DNA of 23,495 bases from Guillardia theta CCMP2712 (Eukaryota; Cryptophyceae; Pyrenomonadales; Geminigeraceae). Under the pieces are notes generated by a model, which was not told where the DNA came from, did not search any database, and saw only the letters and a list, made by a program, of their open reading frames with translations. Positions 8,335-19,825 of this stretch are shown piece after piece. The position numbers and the translations under genes are program-made. The stretch is from NCBI RefSeq assembly GCF_000315625.1, contig NW_005434550.1:1-23495 (forward strand), given 5' to 3'. Position 1 is the stretch's first letter; every line of letters starts with the position of its first letter.

Positions 8335-8349
8335 TAAACCCTAAACCCC
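8335..8349. repeat. Short interstitial telomeric repeat (TAAACCCTAAACCCC)
   Basis: About two CCCTAAA units at the end of the minisatellite and 35 bp before the start codon of the JmjC-like gene. Same orientation as the ITRs at 1034 and 7485. Confidence 0.8.
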
Positions 8350-8383
8350 AAGTAGTATTCATCTCTTTGATTTCACGTGCGAA

Positions 8384-9520
8384 ATGGTAGACCTGGCTGA
8401 AGACAGTGAAGTTGTGGTTATGATTGAGGGAAAGGACAGACTCTTCTGTCGAGCATGCAAAATTGAGCTGGCAGGAATTGGGCCAAAGGTTACGAAACAG
8501 CATTTAAAAAGCAAAACGCACAAACAAAGCTTGCGAGGTCTTGGTGCATCGGAGAGCAATGAATCGGAGAGCAAGCCACATGTGGAGAAGCAGATCAACG
8601 CAGGGGATCCAGAAAACTGCAGGGACGAACCGTGTCAGATTTGCCTCAAAATGGGACGAATTGACACACGACACAGCTTAGAGTCGTTCAAGGATGCACT
8701 GGAAGCAGGTGAAACCGTCCGCCCTTGCTTCCCTCCCCCGTTTGTTCGATCGCCCAAGAGCCTTTTTCCCGGCTGCAAGCATCCATTCATCACTTTCGAG
8801 AGTGGATCTCTTGAAGAGGTTCCTGACAATCTAGAGGACTGCTTGGAGCTATTTTGCAATGCAGGGGCGAATGAGGGGAACAAACCGCCAAACATTGATA
8901 TCAATGGCGTGAATTTCAAAGCCAAGTCATTGTCTAATGCGCGCAGAACTCTCCTACAAGCAGATGCATCTGGCGACATGTACTGGGCAGCGCTAGTAGT
9001 GGATTCCATCAAACATCCTCTATGGTGGCCGCGAAAGGATCGCAACGTGTGTGTAGGAGTCGGGGATGTGCCCAACTTTAATCAAGTGATCATAGGCAGC
9101 GGGCACACGGACATAGGGATACACATAGACAATGCTCCTCGACCCTCATCTTGCAGCCAGCCTGCTCCTGGCGAAAAAATTGCTTATGACATGGTCGATC
9201 ACAAAGACCCGCAGTACTCGTTCTGCTTGAGCGCAGGTGAAGAGAGCGTGCATGTGGATACTTACATTACCATGGCCCGAGGATGTAAATATGTCATCAT
9301 GCTTCCATCGGGGGGGAATTTCTTTGGCGACAAGCAACCATTCCCCAAGGATGTTGATTTTGAGACCATGTCGAAGATCGTGAACGCAGGAGGATACTAT
9401 TTCAGTCTTGAGCCTGTTGACCCTGAGCAGCATGTGACTCTGTTCACGCCCAAGTCATGGCACCACTGGCTCCTTGGCATGTCCGACTGGCATTTGATAT
9501 TTGGTGCCAGTCGCTTCTGA
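8384..9520 (+). CDS. U1-type zinc finger plus JmjC/cupin-like domain protein (putative Fe(II)/2-oxoglutarate oxygenase)
   Basis: Single-exon ORF of 378 aa; ATG in a GAAATGG context. Near the N-terminus C22-x2-C25-x14-H40-x5-H46 forms a U1/matrin-type C2H2 finger, as found in RNA- or nucleic-acid-binding proteins. A second Cys cluster (C79, C84, C87) follows. The C-terminal half looks like a JmjC/cupin fold. Two candidate iron-binding HxD motifs are visible: H247-I-D249 (GHTDIGIHIDN) and H290-V-D292 (SVHVDTYITMARGCKYVIML). A distal histidine lies in PKSWHHWLLG (H360/H361). The second HxD fits the family pattern in which HxD is followed by a Gly-Lys strand; the first fits the G-x-T-x-x-G-x-H-x-D pattern. 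Substrate is unknown: a histone, RNA-related protein or small molecule are all possible. The gene starts right beside the subtelomere-like repeats and converges on the RME-8 gene. The fold assignment is moderately sure; activity is not shown. Confidence 0.75.
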   Translation: MVDLAEDSEVVVMIEGKDRLFCRACKIELAGIGPKVTKQHLKSKTHKQSLRGLGASESNESESKPHVEKQINAGDPENCRDEPCQICLKMGRIDTRHSLESFKDALEAGETVRPCFPPPFVRSPKSLFPGCKHPFITFESGSLEEVPDNLEDCLELFCNAGANEGNKPPNIDINGVNFKAKSLSNARRTLLQADASGDMYWAALVVDSIKHPLWWPRKDRNVCVGVGDVPNFNQVIIGSGHTDIGIHIDNAPRPSSCSQPAPGEKIAYDMVDHKDPQYSFCLSAGEESVHVDTYITMARGCKYVIMLPSGGNFFGDKQPFPKDVDFETMSKIVNAGGYYFSLEPVDPEQHVTLFTPKSWHHWLLGMSDWHLIFGASRF

Positions 9521-9801
9521 CGCGCACCTTTCCATTGGGATTCTTCTTGAAACTTCGCTTCCTTTCCTTCATTTTCCAACAACCTCGTTCTTCGAGGAAG
9601 GAGAGGGTCTGTGGTCTTCTTGAGGGTTGAGGCTCTTGTTTCACGTGAGTGTATGCGTGTTATCGCCGCATTGTCTTGTGGAAAGCTGAACGATCGATAT
9701 CACCACAGAAACAAGGTATACAGTAGAAAACCTGTTTTGTTTGTTTTTGGCCTAAGAAAACAAAAAAAATAATCCAAGAAATGCTAATCTACTCTACAGC
9801 T
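9521..9801. other. Convergent intergenic spacer
   Basis: 281 bp between the stop codons of the JmjC-like gene (+) and the RME-8 gene (-). It holds an A/T-rich stretch at about 9725-9775 with oligo-T and oligo-A runs that may serve 3'-end formation for both. No ORF or RNA gene is recognisable. Confidence 0.6.
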
Positions 9802-12800
9802 CTACAGAACTGAACGATCCACCTCGTCAGTTGAGAAGTTTGAATCATTCGATGCAGTTATTTGAAGCATGCTGTAAGATTGTGTAGGGATGAAGAGATC
9901 GTGTCTCTGGTCCTTGCACGACCTCCACACTGGATAAGATTCCAAGATGTTGCGAATGACCTCCCCACGCCACGGATCTGTTTCAAACCGTTTGATCATC
10001 TCGATAGCATGTACTCGTGCTACAGCATAGTCCTGGATACCAGCTGGACCTTCTTCCAGAAGATCCAATAAGACCTTCAACGCACCTGTTCACAGTGAGA
10101 TGCCGAAAGCCTATCATGAGATGTACCAAGATCAATCAGATGTCGCGATATGCTCGTATCCTCGTGGACCAGGCAAGCGCGGAGAATGTCAAGCGCAGGT
10201 ATCAATCGCGAGTCTTTGCGATCACGAACAAAGTCAAAGATTGCTTTGATCCCCTGTGACGATATCATCGCTTCAACGCACTCAGAGCTATCAGCTGCGA
10301 TCCTCAACACCTGCAACCAATGACCTCAGCCATGCCAACCTCAGCGATTCCTTCCATACCTGGAGCAGAATCTGCTCAGACCTGGCACCCTGGACGGTGA
10401 ATGTTTCGATGCATCTATGAATCCTCTGTATGGATCCAGATTTTGAAAGATGCGAAGTGAGAGAACTTCTTATGCGTACAAAGGTAAACAGAGCTTCTGC
10501 AATTCTGTCTAACACCTGCCTGTCGCTGCGGCGAAACTTTGTAAACATGCCTTTTTCATCGAAGAATTCAATCTCCTGAACATCTTGTTCAATCATAATC
10601 AAAATTGCATTAACAAGGGCATCAAGAAATCCCGTTGGATTTGGTAGTTTTGCCATCGGATCCTTGACGAAAACATCGATAAAAATGTCTCCCACGATAA
10701 TCAATCCCTCATACTCTGAAAACTCCATCTTCCATTGTTCGCCTTGCTCCAGGACATGATCTGCTTTGATCAAATCAGAGTGTACCCTGCGCACACTTTC
10801 TGTTAATTCGTCCATGCAGGTCTTGTTCCATATGAATTCGGCTGATCGACTAGTCGAATGCAGAAGCATGATACAATCAGCAGGAGATGATAACAAACTG
10901 CGTGCTAAAGCAGGAGGGAACCATCTTGACACATCTTTGCAAATCTTCTGCCCATGAAGCGATTCCCTCATAGCACAACAAAGCGTGTCGAGACCTTGCG
11001 ACAAAGCATGCTGGTCACCCAGAAGGCTGAATGCCAGCAAATCTATCACACCGCCACGCACGCGAAATTCTTCAAGAAAATCTCCATCACTGAGTAACTC
11101 CTGCACGCCACTGATGATAGATTTCAAGAATCCATCACAAGTCCTCGCAACTTTCATGAAGAAATCCATCAGACCTGGGCTTTGCAAGGAACGAGCAAAA
11201 TGCAACTTGTAAATTCTCGAAATGTCAACAACGATCCTTGAAATACTGTTGCAGGCCTTACAGGACACAGAAGCAACGAAAAGGAGAAGAGGAAGCCACC
11301 GCAAGCATTGCGCTGCGCAGGGAGGAAAGAGATTTTGATTTTCGGGAGCATTACAATGCAATTGATGCTCATGAACAACAATGGCTCGAACGGCTTCCAA
11401 ACCAAGGACAAGATCTTCGTCAAAATGTTGCTGACTGTAAGGATACTGAACGCTGACTCTTCCGTAGAAGTCATTCTCCGAGACAGAACCAGCGAGATCT
11501 TTCCATGAGTCAGCAAGCATTAGCGACACATGCTCTCCCGCATGCTGCAGTAGCTTTTCAACATCATCGTTCCTCTGCAGGTGCTTATGTATGAATCGGA
11601 GGATGCAATGACACAACTTGTGTCTGTTTGCGACGTCATCGCAAGCGCCTTGTGCCAGAAGACGTAGATATGTACCAGAGATGTATAGCTCGTTGAGAAG
11701 ATTTTCATATATCAAGTCTTGACCGCAGGAGTGCAAATATTCTCCTCGCTTACTTGTGATATAGGATTGCAGTCGTGTTCGCATTTGCATATTCCATAGA
11801 CAGGAAGGAGACTCAGATCTTGTTGAGATGATAACAAGAATGTCTATGGCTTTTTGTGCTGCGTATTGCAAGGATTGATTGTGATGAAAACCCATTTTAC
11901 TTGCCTCCATTTCAATCTCATCACAAAGAAAGATCACACGAGATCCAAGAGAGGGTGTCAAACATGAGTTGAGATCTTGACGCAGCGATAAACTTGACGG
12001 GCTTAAGGAGCCATCTTCTTCCAGAATGTTTGACCACTTGGACAGCATCCACAATGTCAAAACTCCGTGCCAGTTCTGAATTGAAGCAATGTGTTCATCG
12101 AGTAGGAAAGGGGGCATCTTTGTATATTGAGATGTTTCTAAGTTCTGCTCAAGATATTCCTTAGCAAGTCCCGCTCCAACTTCAAATGTGAATAGAATTG
12201 CAAGAAAGCTCCAAAAACTCCCGCGAGCCAACAATTCTTTGACGATGTCCTTGAACTTGGAAGCATTGAGACAGAAGTATAGAGAAGCAGTTATGAGGGC
12301 AGGAGATTGATCGAGTTCTAGAGAGTGATGGATATAAAGAAAAAGTGAATCCCGAGCTTGAGAGTTGAGATCTGAATGAAAGAGTCGACTCTCTACCTCC
12401 TCGTTGTCAACTATTGCGCTCAAAGCTTGGCAGATGAATGCGGATGCCCGGAGTCTCAGGTCTCCTCTCTTAGTGGAGCGTTGCAAATCTGATAACCATC
12501 TTACCAAGCCCTCCTTAAGCAGCGGGTAACCGCCGGATAATACATATTCCTGAGCGTTCCCGCGGTCGACTGATATTGACAGCGCGATGAGTTCAAAAGC
12601 AGCACACAGGAGCTCAAAATTATCGCGCAATCTCTCCCTCTCTATCAGCTGACAAAGCGATTGATAACATGGATAGCGATAGACCGATAACGACGTCCCG
12701 CATCTCCGATAGAGAATCGATTGTGCTCGGAGAAGCAGGTGAATCTCCTTTGACCGAAGTGAAGAACCACCATGAGAATTGCTCTCTAAGTAAGCCTTGG

Positions 12801-15800
12801 ACAAATACTCGTAAGCTGATTGAATTTCTTCAAACTCAGCCCTTCCATTTGGATTCTTATCTGGATGTAGTTGCACCGCAAGCTTCTTGTAAACTGCGCG
12901 GATCTGTTGCATGTCATCCGTCTTCTGGAGGCCAAGCTTCTTGAAAGCAAGTTCAGACGTCATGGTTGAAGATGTCGAGCCTTGCGCATTCTGCTCTGTC
13001 CATCTTTCAATGATAGATCGTAAAACTTCGAACGGCTCGTAGATTGGCCAGTCAGGAAAAAGATCTATATTGCAAAGGTTCTGCAAGTAGAAGTTGTGAC
13101 ACCAGACCTCCTCTTGCAGCTCGGCATATTGAATTGGACTGAGCAGAGGGGTGTAGTCATACTCGGTAAGGACATTCTCTCTCAGGAGACAGGTGAAGTC
13201 AGAGATATGTCGTGAAATCTCATCAATCAGGTGCCTCCGCATGTTGTTGTGCCATATGGCCTCGGGATTGTTTGTGTCACCAAGAAACCTGACATGTAGA
13301 GTCATTCACAAGAAAAAACTTCAAACAGACCTTACATCTCCGAAAATTTATCTGGAGGATGCCGTTGAAGGAAGCAAATGAGAGACTCAGGAAGGAGATC
13401 GTGTAGAATGCTTCTGCTCGCAGAAAAGGAATTATCCATGGGCGAGTCCCTGCGATAAAAGTCTTGATCCATGTGAGTCTTTTTCAGGACTGATGATATC
13501 CCATATACATTTGAACGTTGATAGGCAAGGAGAAAATAAAACAGTCCTGTTTTGTAAAGCTTTCGTAGAGAGATTGTATCACCTGAATTAAGCATTTCCA
13601 GAAGTAGATTGATGGTTTCATCCACAACTTTCTCATGCCCACACAAGGTGAGCTGAACGATATGAGAAAGACAAGATTTTGACCAGAGAATTCGCTTGAT
13701 TCTTGGAATAGGAAGAAACGGAAGTCCGTTCTCATTGAACGACGGAAACGTTTTACACAGTTTGTAGATCAATCTCAATACCGTAACACTGACATCGACG
13801 TTGTTCATCCCTTTCCCTCGCAGCCCAACGGTGAGATAGAGCTGCGGGATCTCAGAGAGAGGTTTCCACTGATCCTGCCCCTGAAAGCATGAAGATGTAA
13901 GGTCAAGAACAAACGTGAATTATATTAAAGCACACCTTGAGGCGAAAGAAGGAACCAGGCTTGATCTTCTGTGCTCGTAAAAGTTCTTGAATCTCCGAAA
14001 GAAGACAAGCTCGACCTTCTTCCAGCTCGGAACAATACCAGAACCTGTATTCTTGTTGCTTGTATGATGTCTCTTTTCCGGCCTCAATCATCTTATCTGT
14101 CTTGATGACTTGATTCCCAGAGTGACGCTCCACCTGAACACATGCAGCAAGTTTAATCATCGCTGAAACTCCATCGCATGCAATGAATTCATCACAATTT
14201 GTCCGGAACGAAAACAACTCATCGAAACAGGTCAAGATGGCATCTCTCACTCCTCTGCTACATGTTTGCATGAGCATATGCACCAAATGCTGTACTCCGT
14301 AAAACGCTCGATCGCTCCACAATGTAGATAATTGTTCGCTCTTATGTCGGCAAAGCATCGTCATCACCCCAAGACAAATCTTTCTCTCCTCGTCCTCGCT
14401 AGTTTCCAGCATCTTTCGATATAAACTTTGGAAAAAGGTTGCGGGGTCGTCAACTTGATCCATCACTTTCTTTTCATCTCCGTTCTCAGCCACCTTCAAA
14501 ATTTTGCTTCTTCAGAATAAAAAAAGAAACGATCGATCCTCTACCTTCAAGGCTTCTTTAAGAAAAAATCCCTCGACGCATATCAGCTCATCAAGACAAG
14601 GGTACTCAACAAAGAATTCTCTATAATTCCAGCAGAGAGCACTTCTACCATCTCGCTTACCAGCCAGACCATTCCATTGTGACAGATGTTCCAATTGAGC
14701 TTCAATGCAATCTCTCAGTTGCTTTCGAGATTTGTCATTCCAGCAGTATAAAATGCCATTCTTGTCTTGACGTAGCCTAAGTGCGATTGTAAGACATATC
14801 AAAGAAAATAGCGAAGCATGAGTACATTGCAATAAAATCTTGCCATTCTTCTCTCTTCCTCTGGCGCAACACGTAGAGTGTTTCCCTCGATTCACCTTGT
14901 GATAATTGATAACATGCCGGATGAGATATCTGAACCGAATCGCTCAAATCATGAGGATGAGAACCTGCTTTAGAAATCTGGTCGCCAGGACCTGCCTGCT
15001 TAAATTTTGTTTCCTCTTGTTTCACGAGAGTTCTCCCTCGGACTTGTACCTCCGCATCTTCCATCTGCGGAGCGAGAGAAACCATTCCACGAGGTAGAAT
15101 ACGACGAATCAATGCAACAGTTTCTTTGTTCCCTTCAATCCAAACTGCCACCATCCTGATGGAGAAACAGGTCAAATACATAGTAAACTCTACAGCACTC
15201 ACTTTGCAGAGACGATTCTTTGTTCCTGATCAGGATGAAATAGAGCAGTATGAAATTGACGGAGCAAGGCTCCTTCTCCGTCTTCCAATGCAGATTGCGA
15301 CATTGAAGTGACAAAAGAATCGTCGGATGAGCAGACAATCTGCTCAAATAATGACCAGGTGATTGAAGAGATAGGACGAGACTTGTGACTCAGAAGGCTA
15401 ATCATCATGCTGTTGTCTGCAAGAAGCTCTTTTAGAATCTGAATGATTTCCTCTGAGGTCGTGAGGTTGCCGGGGTTGCAAAGTAGGCAATGAAACAACT
15501 TGAGCGTTTCCATTAGTATGCAAGCAGAACCACTTTTCGCATCCAAACTGTGAAGGTAAGCTATGCTTTTTAGGTGGTAGCATAGATTCTTCGAAACCAT
15601 CACAGATTTCAGGCTCCGCTGTAAATCAGACCTGTTCTTGAAGTCTTGAGCTTCAGTTTGCGGTGGAGAACAAATTATTATCAAAGTTGTAAGAGTACAA
15701 ATCTGTATTTCCTTGTGGTTCGAACTTAAGCTCATCATCAAGAACTTGACAAAGCCAGAAAAAGTGTCGAGGAAATCAGAGAAAATCTTCAAGAAAGCAA

Positions 15801-17411
15801 CAAACCCCATCTTGTTCTGCAAGAGAAAGCAGAGGGCATTCAACAGCACAACAAGATCCGTGTTGTCTCCTGTGTACAAAGAGCTGATCCCCCCCAACTG
15901 CTTTACAACACAGCTCACTGCCATCTCAAAGTCTTTGGAATCAAGAGTACCATTGACAGCAATATCTGAATTGTTCGAACAAAAATCCATCGCTGCTTGA
16001 ACGACATACGGGTTTAACAAGTCGTGGTCATCTCCTCCAATAAGCAGTCCGCTGTCAACCAACGAAGCAAGACGTTTCAGCACGACAGACTCAGCAAAGA
16101 TGACGAATTCAGGAGATGCACTGTAAGGAACCATGCGAGAGTGCGCCATCACTTCTGACGGCATTACGCGTGTCCCACTGGAATGAAATCTTGCGTCATA
16201 GAGAATTGATTCTAAAGCTACCAGCAAAACATCGCGATTCGCAGTTTCATAGATATGAGCTGAACCATCATCAAAAACCAGACAAAATCGTTGAAGCTCA
16301 TGTAAACTTCTCTGCACACTGACAAGAGACGACAGCGCCCTGCACACGTTCACTCTCATGGTATCAGCCTGACATTCAAGGATTTCTTTGCCAGTCAGCA
16401 GCAAGACAAGAGGCTCAGGAGAAGCCTTTCTCCACGCCCTGCACAGACCATCAGACTCTTAGAAAAGCAACAAGTGAAATCACGTTTGACCCACTGCCGC
16501 CTTAGGTGATGGAAGCTTCTGCACTGGGCAGCTGTCGAGGGCACACAACCTGGTTCGATCAAGACTTATGGCCTCTTGTTCGAGCTCCGTGAACGAAACT
16601 GAGCATCCAAGATCAAGATTACTGCCTATCTTCAAACAATTTCCTTTAATCGTGTTGATGACTGAATCTCTCTCATCACATGTGAAGATATGCCATTGGA
16701 ACCTGCGTCATAGTCAAGTCGACATCTTCAAGAATGAAACCTGACATGTATTTGAGTGCGAATCCCCCAGGTGTATCGCCCAATCTTCTGAGTTTTTGAA
16801 TTGCAAACAAGGCTATGTCTTCCAGCACTTCTCCGTCGCCTTTCGAGATTGAGAAAGAATAAGGTCTGATAAGCAGCTGCACTTGAAGCCTCGGTTGACC
16901 GTCCCAAACTTTCCCATAAAGAGCCATGTGGACGCTTGGGTCATGCGACTCCCCCAACACAGCATCACGCATAAAAAGAGCCTCGCTTAGTAATTTGCTC
17001 CTATTCGTGCATGAGATGACCCATCGTGACTCTATGTCTCCAGTCATGCCAATCACGCGTTTCATCGCCGAAGCTTTCGACTTTACCTGCTTGCCTACAT
17101 CACGAAGAGAGCTAGTTCGTATCACCAGCATGCAGCAATCACACGGAGAGATGAGAATAATGCGAGTGTAGGACACATGTAGGGGAAGCATCAAGTGATT
17201 CTGCTGCTTTAAAACTCACCGTAATGATGATGTCGTCAGGATCTGTAGCAGATGGAGCAAGACACAGACTATCCTCGAGGAAGGACCAGCTCCAGCTTTC
17301 CTTCATAGTAAGAGGTTCAACGAGCGAGACTCCTTGGCCTTGGAGGTGCAAGAGCAGCAGCTTCTTGCGGTATAGCGAGCCCTTCACCGCTACCACCTGA
17401 TGACTCGCCAT
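9802..17411 (-). CDS. DNAJC13: RME-8 / DNAJC13 orthologue, endosomal J-domain co-chaperone
   Basis: Spliced minus-strand gene, 11 exons: 17411-17220, 17086-16746 (5' edge uncertain), 16702-16495, 16455-15203, 15155-14826, 14776-14545, 14493-13936, 13880-13336, 13288-10360, 10310-10127, 10085-9802. Phases agree at each join and give about 2,351 aa, close to the 2,240-2,550 aa usual for the family. Order: N-terminal PH-like region (VKGSLYRKKLLLL, later SRWVISCTNRSKLLSEAL); GYF-like motif split by an intron (about 999-1050); J domain at about 1329-1385 with HPD near 1361; IWN-type repeats (CWNDKSRKQL, AIWHNNMRRHL, LWNMQMRTRL, IWNKTCMDEL); conserved C-terminus VWRSCKDQRHDLFI. In animals and plants (GRV2) the protein recruits Hsc70 to endosomes for clathrin and retromer-dependent sorting. 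Start: ATG 17411 chosen; an in-frame ATG at 17468, preceded directly by a stop, would add 19 residues. Confidence 0.93.
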
Positions 17412-17799
17412 AGCGCAATCGGCTACTAGCTGTTTGACTAGGCGTCGCACAACAAACGTAAAATACATTTATTGCAAGGAGGGTGGGGGCAGGGGTGGGG
17501 GTAGAGGGGTGGGAAAGGAGGGGTATGCAAGGATAACAAGAATAGCAGACAAGGACAAGAGCTAGCCGGTCTGCTAGCCGGTGCTACGAGCACAAGAAAG
17601 ACGAGCAGCTGCTCGCATGACGTGACATAGAGCAGAGGCGTGAGACCCGGGGAAACAAGACTGAGAGAAGCAAGGATGAGGGTTCTAAGGGACAGAGCAT
17701 TCGCGTGACACCTCCAGCCTTGACGGCAGTGTAAAATGCTGGCCAATGAACTGATTTGTTACGATATCGACGCTAAGTGAGCGAAGAAATACGAAAGAA
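17412..17799. promoter_or_regulatory. Divergent spacer between RME-8 and DRAM-like genes, probable bidirectional promoter
   Basis: 388 bp separate two head-to-head start codons, so both promoters must lie here or overlap the 5' UTRs. It contains the G-rich tract at 17478-17523 and a 12-bp tandem GCTAGCCGGT (17561-17570 and 17573-17582). No clear TATA box was seen. Whether the genes are co-regulated cannot be read from sequence. Confidence 0.5.
17478..17523 (+). promoter_or_regulatory. G-rich tract with quadruplex-forming potential
   Basis: At least five runs of three to five G within 46 bp (GGAGGGTGGGGGCAGGGG, then GGGGG, GGGG, GGG and a final GGGG), meeting the usual G3+N1-7 rule. It lies about 65-110 bp upstream of the chosen RME-8 start, on the strand non-coding for RME-8. 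Confidence 0.6.
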
Positions 17800-19746
17800 A
17801 TGACTGGTTTCTGCCGAAAAGGAGGAGAATTCACCGTTCTCTCATCGTGCATCATTGGAATGTTCACACTAGAAATATTGTGCTTCATTGCAATTTTCTT
17901 CATTTCAGCTTCACTCAAGCGGTTTGAATGTAAGTCATGACTTGCTGATTGTTGGCATTCTTTCAGTTGGTTGTGACTATCTTTTTTCTTGATAGATGAG
18001 AATCTATGGATCTATACCCTCCCTTGGATATCCGATACCATCGAGCTCAATCCTGAAAGTGGTATAGCAAACTGCATCCTTGGGCCGTGCTCTTCTATGT
18101 TTGTACTTGTGATCTACGTATGGCATCGAAGATGTAAGGCAGCAATGAAGTTAAGCACAGCATTCACGCAGCATGTACTTCGATTCAGCTGGCTTGCTGT
18201 CCTCTTTTCGATTCTGCAGTGCATTTCTTTGCACGGGGTAATTGGTTTCAAGATCTTTTCCAGTGCTTCAGCAGTTCACCTTTCCATGGCTTTCATTTTC
18301 ATCTTTTGCTCCATCGCTGTCATGATTGTTGTGACGTTCATTGAATGGAGGGGAGGTTTATGCGGCATCAAGCTATTCCTTGTGCGATTTCTTCTGTGCT
18401 TTTTGTCGACAATAGCCTTGCTAATGTCCATTGTTGCATTCTTTACAATCTCGTGCTCTGCCTCAAGAATTAGCAATATCCAGTACAATGGTTGTACAAA
18501 AGTACAATTAAGCACATATTGTTTGAATCATTTGTTAGATGATTCAAGGATGTGTTGGATGGCACCGCTTCTGGAGTATGTGCTCGTGTTGAGCTTGATC
18601 TGCTTTGGATTCACTCTGAGTGTGTCGTTCGCTAACACACGAGTCAAGGTCATTGTTCGTGATGACAGCTTCCGAATCAAAAACTACTTCTGCATGGACG
18701 TCGAGAGAAACGCTGAAAGCGCAACTTTGCATGGAAATCAGTTTGATTCTCCATCATCCAAAGATCGTGATAACGCAGCGGAGCTCCTCAACACCAAATC
18801 CGACTTTTGGCAGTCAAAAACTTTTCAGCGGCTTAAACATCTACGTAAAGAGAACTTAATCTCGGGGCAAGTGGAGTGGCTGTTGGAGGCTCTCTTTATT
18901 TCAATGGAGGTATGCACAATCTACTCCTGTCCAAGCTTGACTTGCTTGCATAGACGGATGCAGAAAGCCCTGATGATTTTCTTTTGTCTCGCCGGATCAA
19001 TAAGCTTTTCGCCAGGTTCTATTTTACGAGCTTGCTGTGTCTAGGTAACCTTTTCTACAGACAGCGGAGGATAGAGGCGGCGCAAAGGCGACTGAAGCAG
19101 ACGTCGAAAAATGGAGGAGAACATGCGGGGGTTCAACCAGATTCGTCAACAGAAAGTGAAGACGAAAGCGATCAGGACAACAAGGGGAACATTGAGGTTT
19201 CCGGTGCCAGCTTACAGCCTGTTGACAAAGTTGGAGCACAAGCGTCTGTCATCAGAGACAGGATGTCGCAGGCAGATCGATGGAGAGAGGAGTCCATCCC
19301 GGATATTCAAGATCTGTCTGAATTTGACCCAATTTCTCCTGTGCGTTGCACCATCCACTTAAACCCCCCCTTAACCATCTGCTTGTGTAGGCTGTGACCC
19401 TCGAACAGAGAAGAAGGCTCAAGGCGATGAAGAAGGCTCTGTCAGCTCGAAAGGTAACTGTCGGTTCTGGCTCATCCTCGTTGACATCTCTCGGTAGCCA
19501 CGAACTCCACATGAGGCATGGGAAGCTCATCTCCGGCAGCTTCAGGTCACGACTTCGCCGCCAAACCCTCACCCGCAACCTCCTGCAATTCCACCAATCC
19601 GTCCACTTGCTCAACCACCACAACCTAGAGAAACTAGTCGATCCAATGGGGTGAGTCCTGTAGTCCGACTCGTCAGGTTTTGACTTTTTATTTTGTTTCT
19701 GCAGCCACAACTTGCTACTAAGTTGAGGAAGCAAGACCTTTCTTGA
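17800..19746 (+). CDS. DRAM/TMEM150/Frag1-family multipass membrane protein with long cytosolic tail
   Basis: Six exons: 17800-17929, 17996-18909, 18954-19340, 19391-19453, 19498-19650, 19705-19746. All introns are GT-AG of 44-66 bp, all phases match, and the product is 562 aa. Exon 1 supplies the first transmembrane helix (about residues 18-38). It is followed by the family signature PWISDT (53-58) and NPES (62-65), the hallmark of the DRAM/Frag1 group, and then by further hydrophobic helices up to about residue 265, about six in all. A long hydrophilic tail follows, with an acidic segment (STESEDESDQDN), a basic helix (EQRRRLKAMKKALSARK) and a Pro-rich end (about 499-549). Animal DRAM proteins sit in lysosomal membranes and modulate autophagy; that role here is inference. 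If the 44-bp intron at 19454-19497 is retained, an alternative tail ends at 19654. The long tail is unlike the short animal proteins. Confidence 0.8.
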
Positions 19747-19825
19747 GCTGGCCCATCATTTCAACGCTAGAGTAATCTATGTGTATCCGAGACTTTGGAT
19801 GGCTTGTGCCCAACACAGCAATGCC

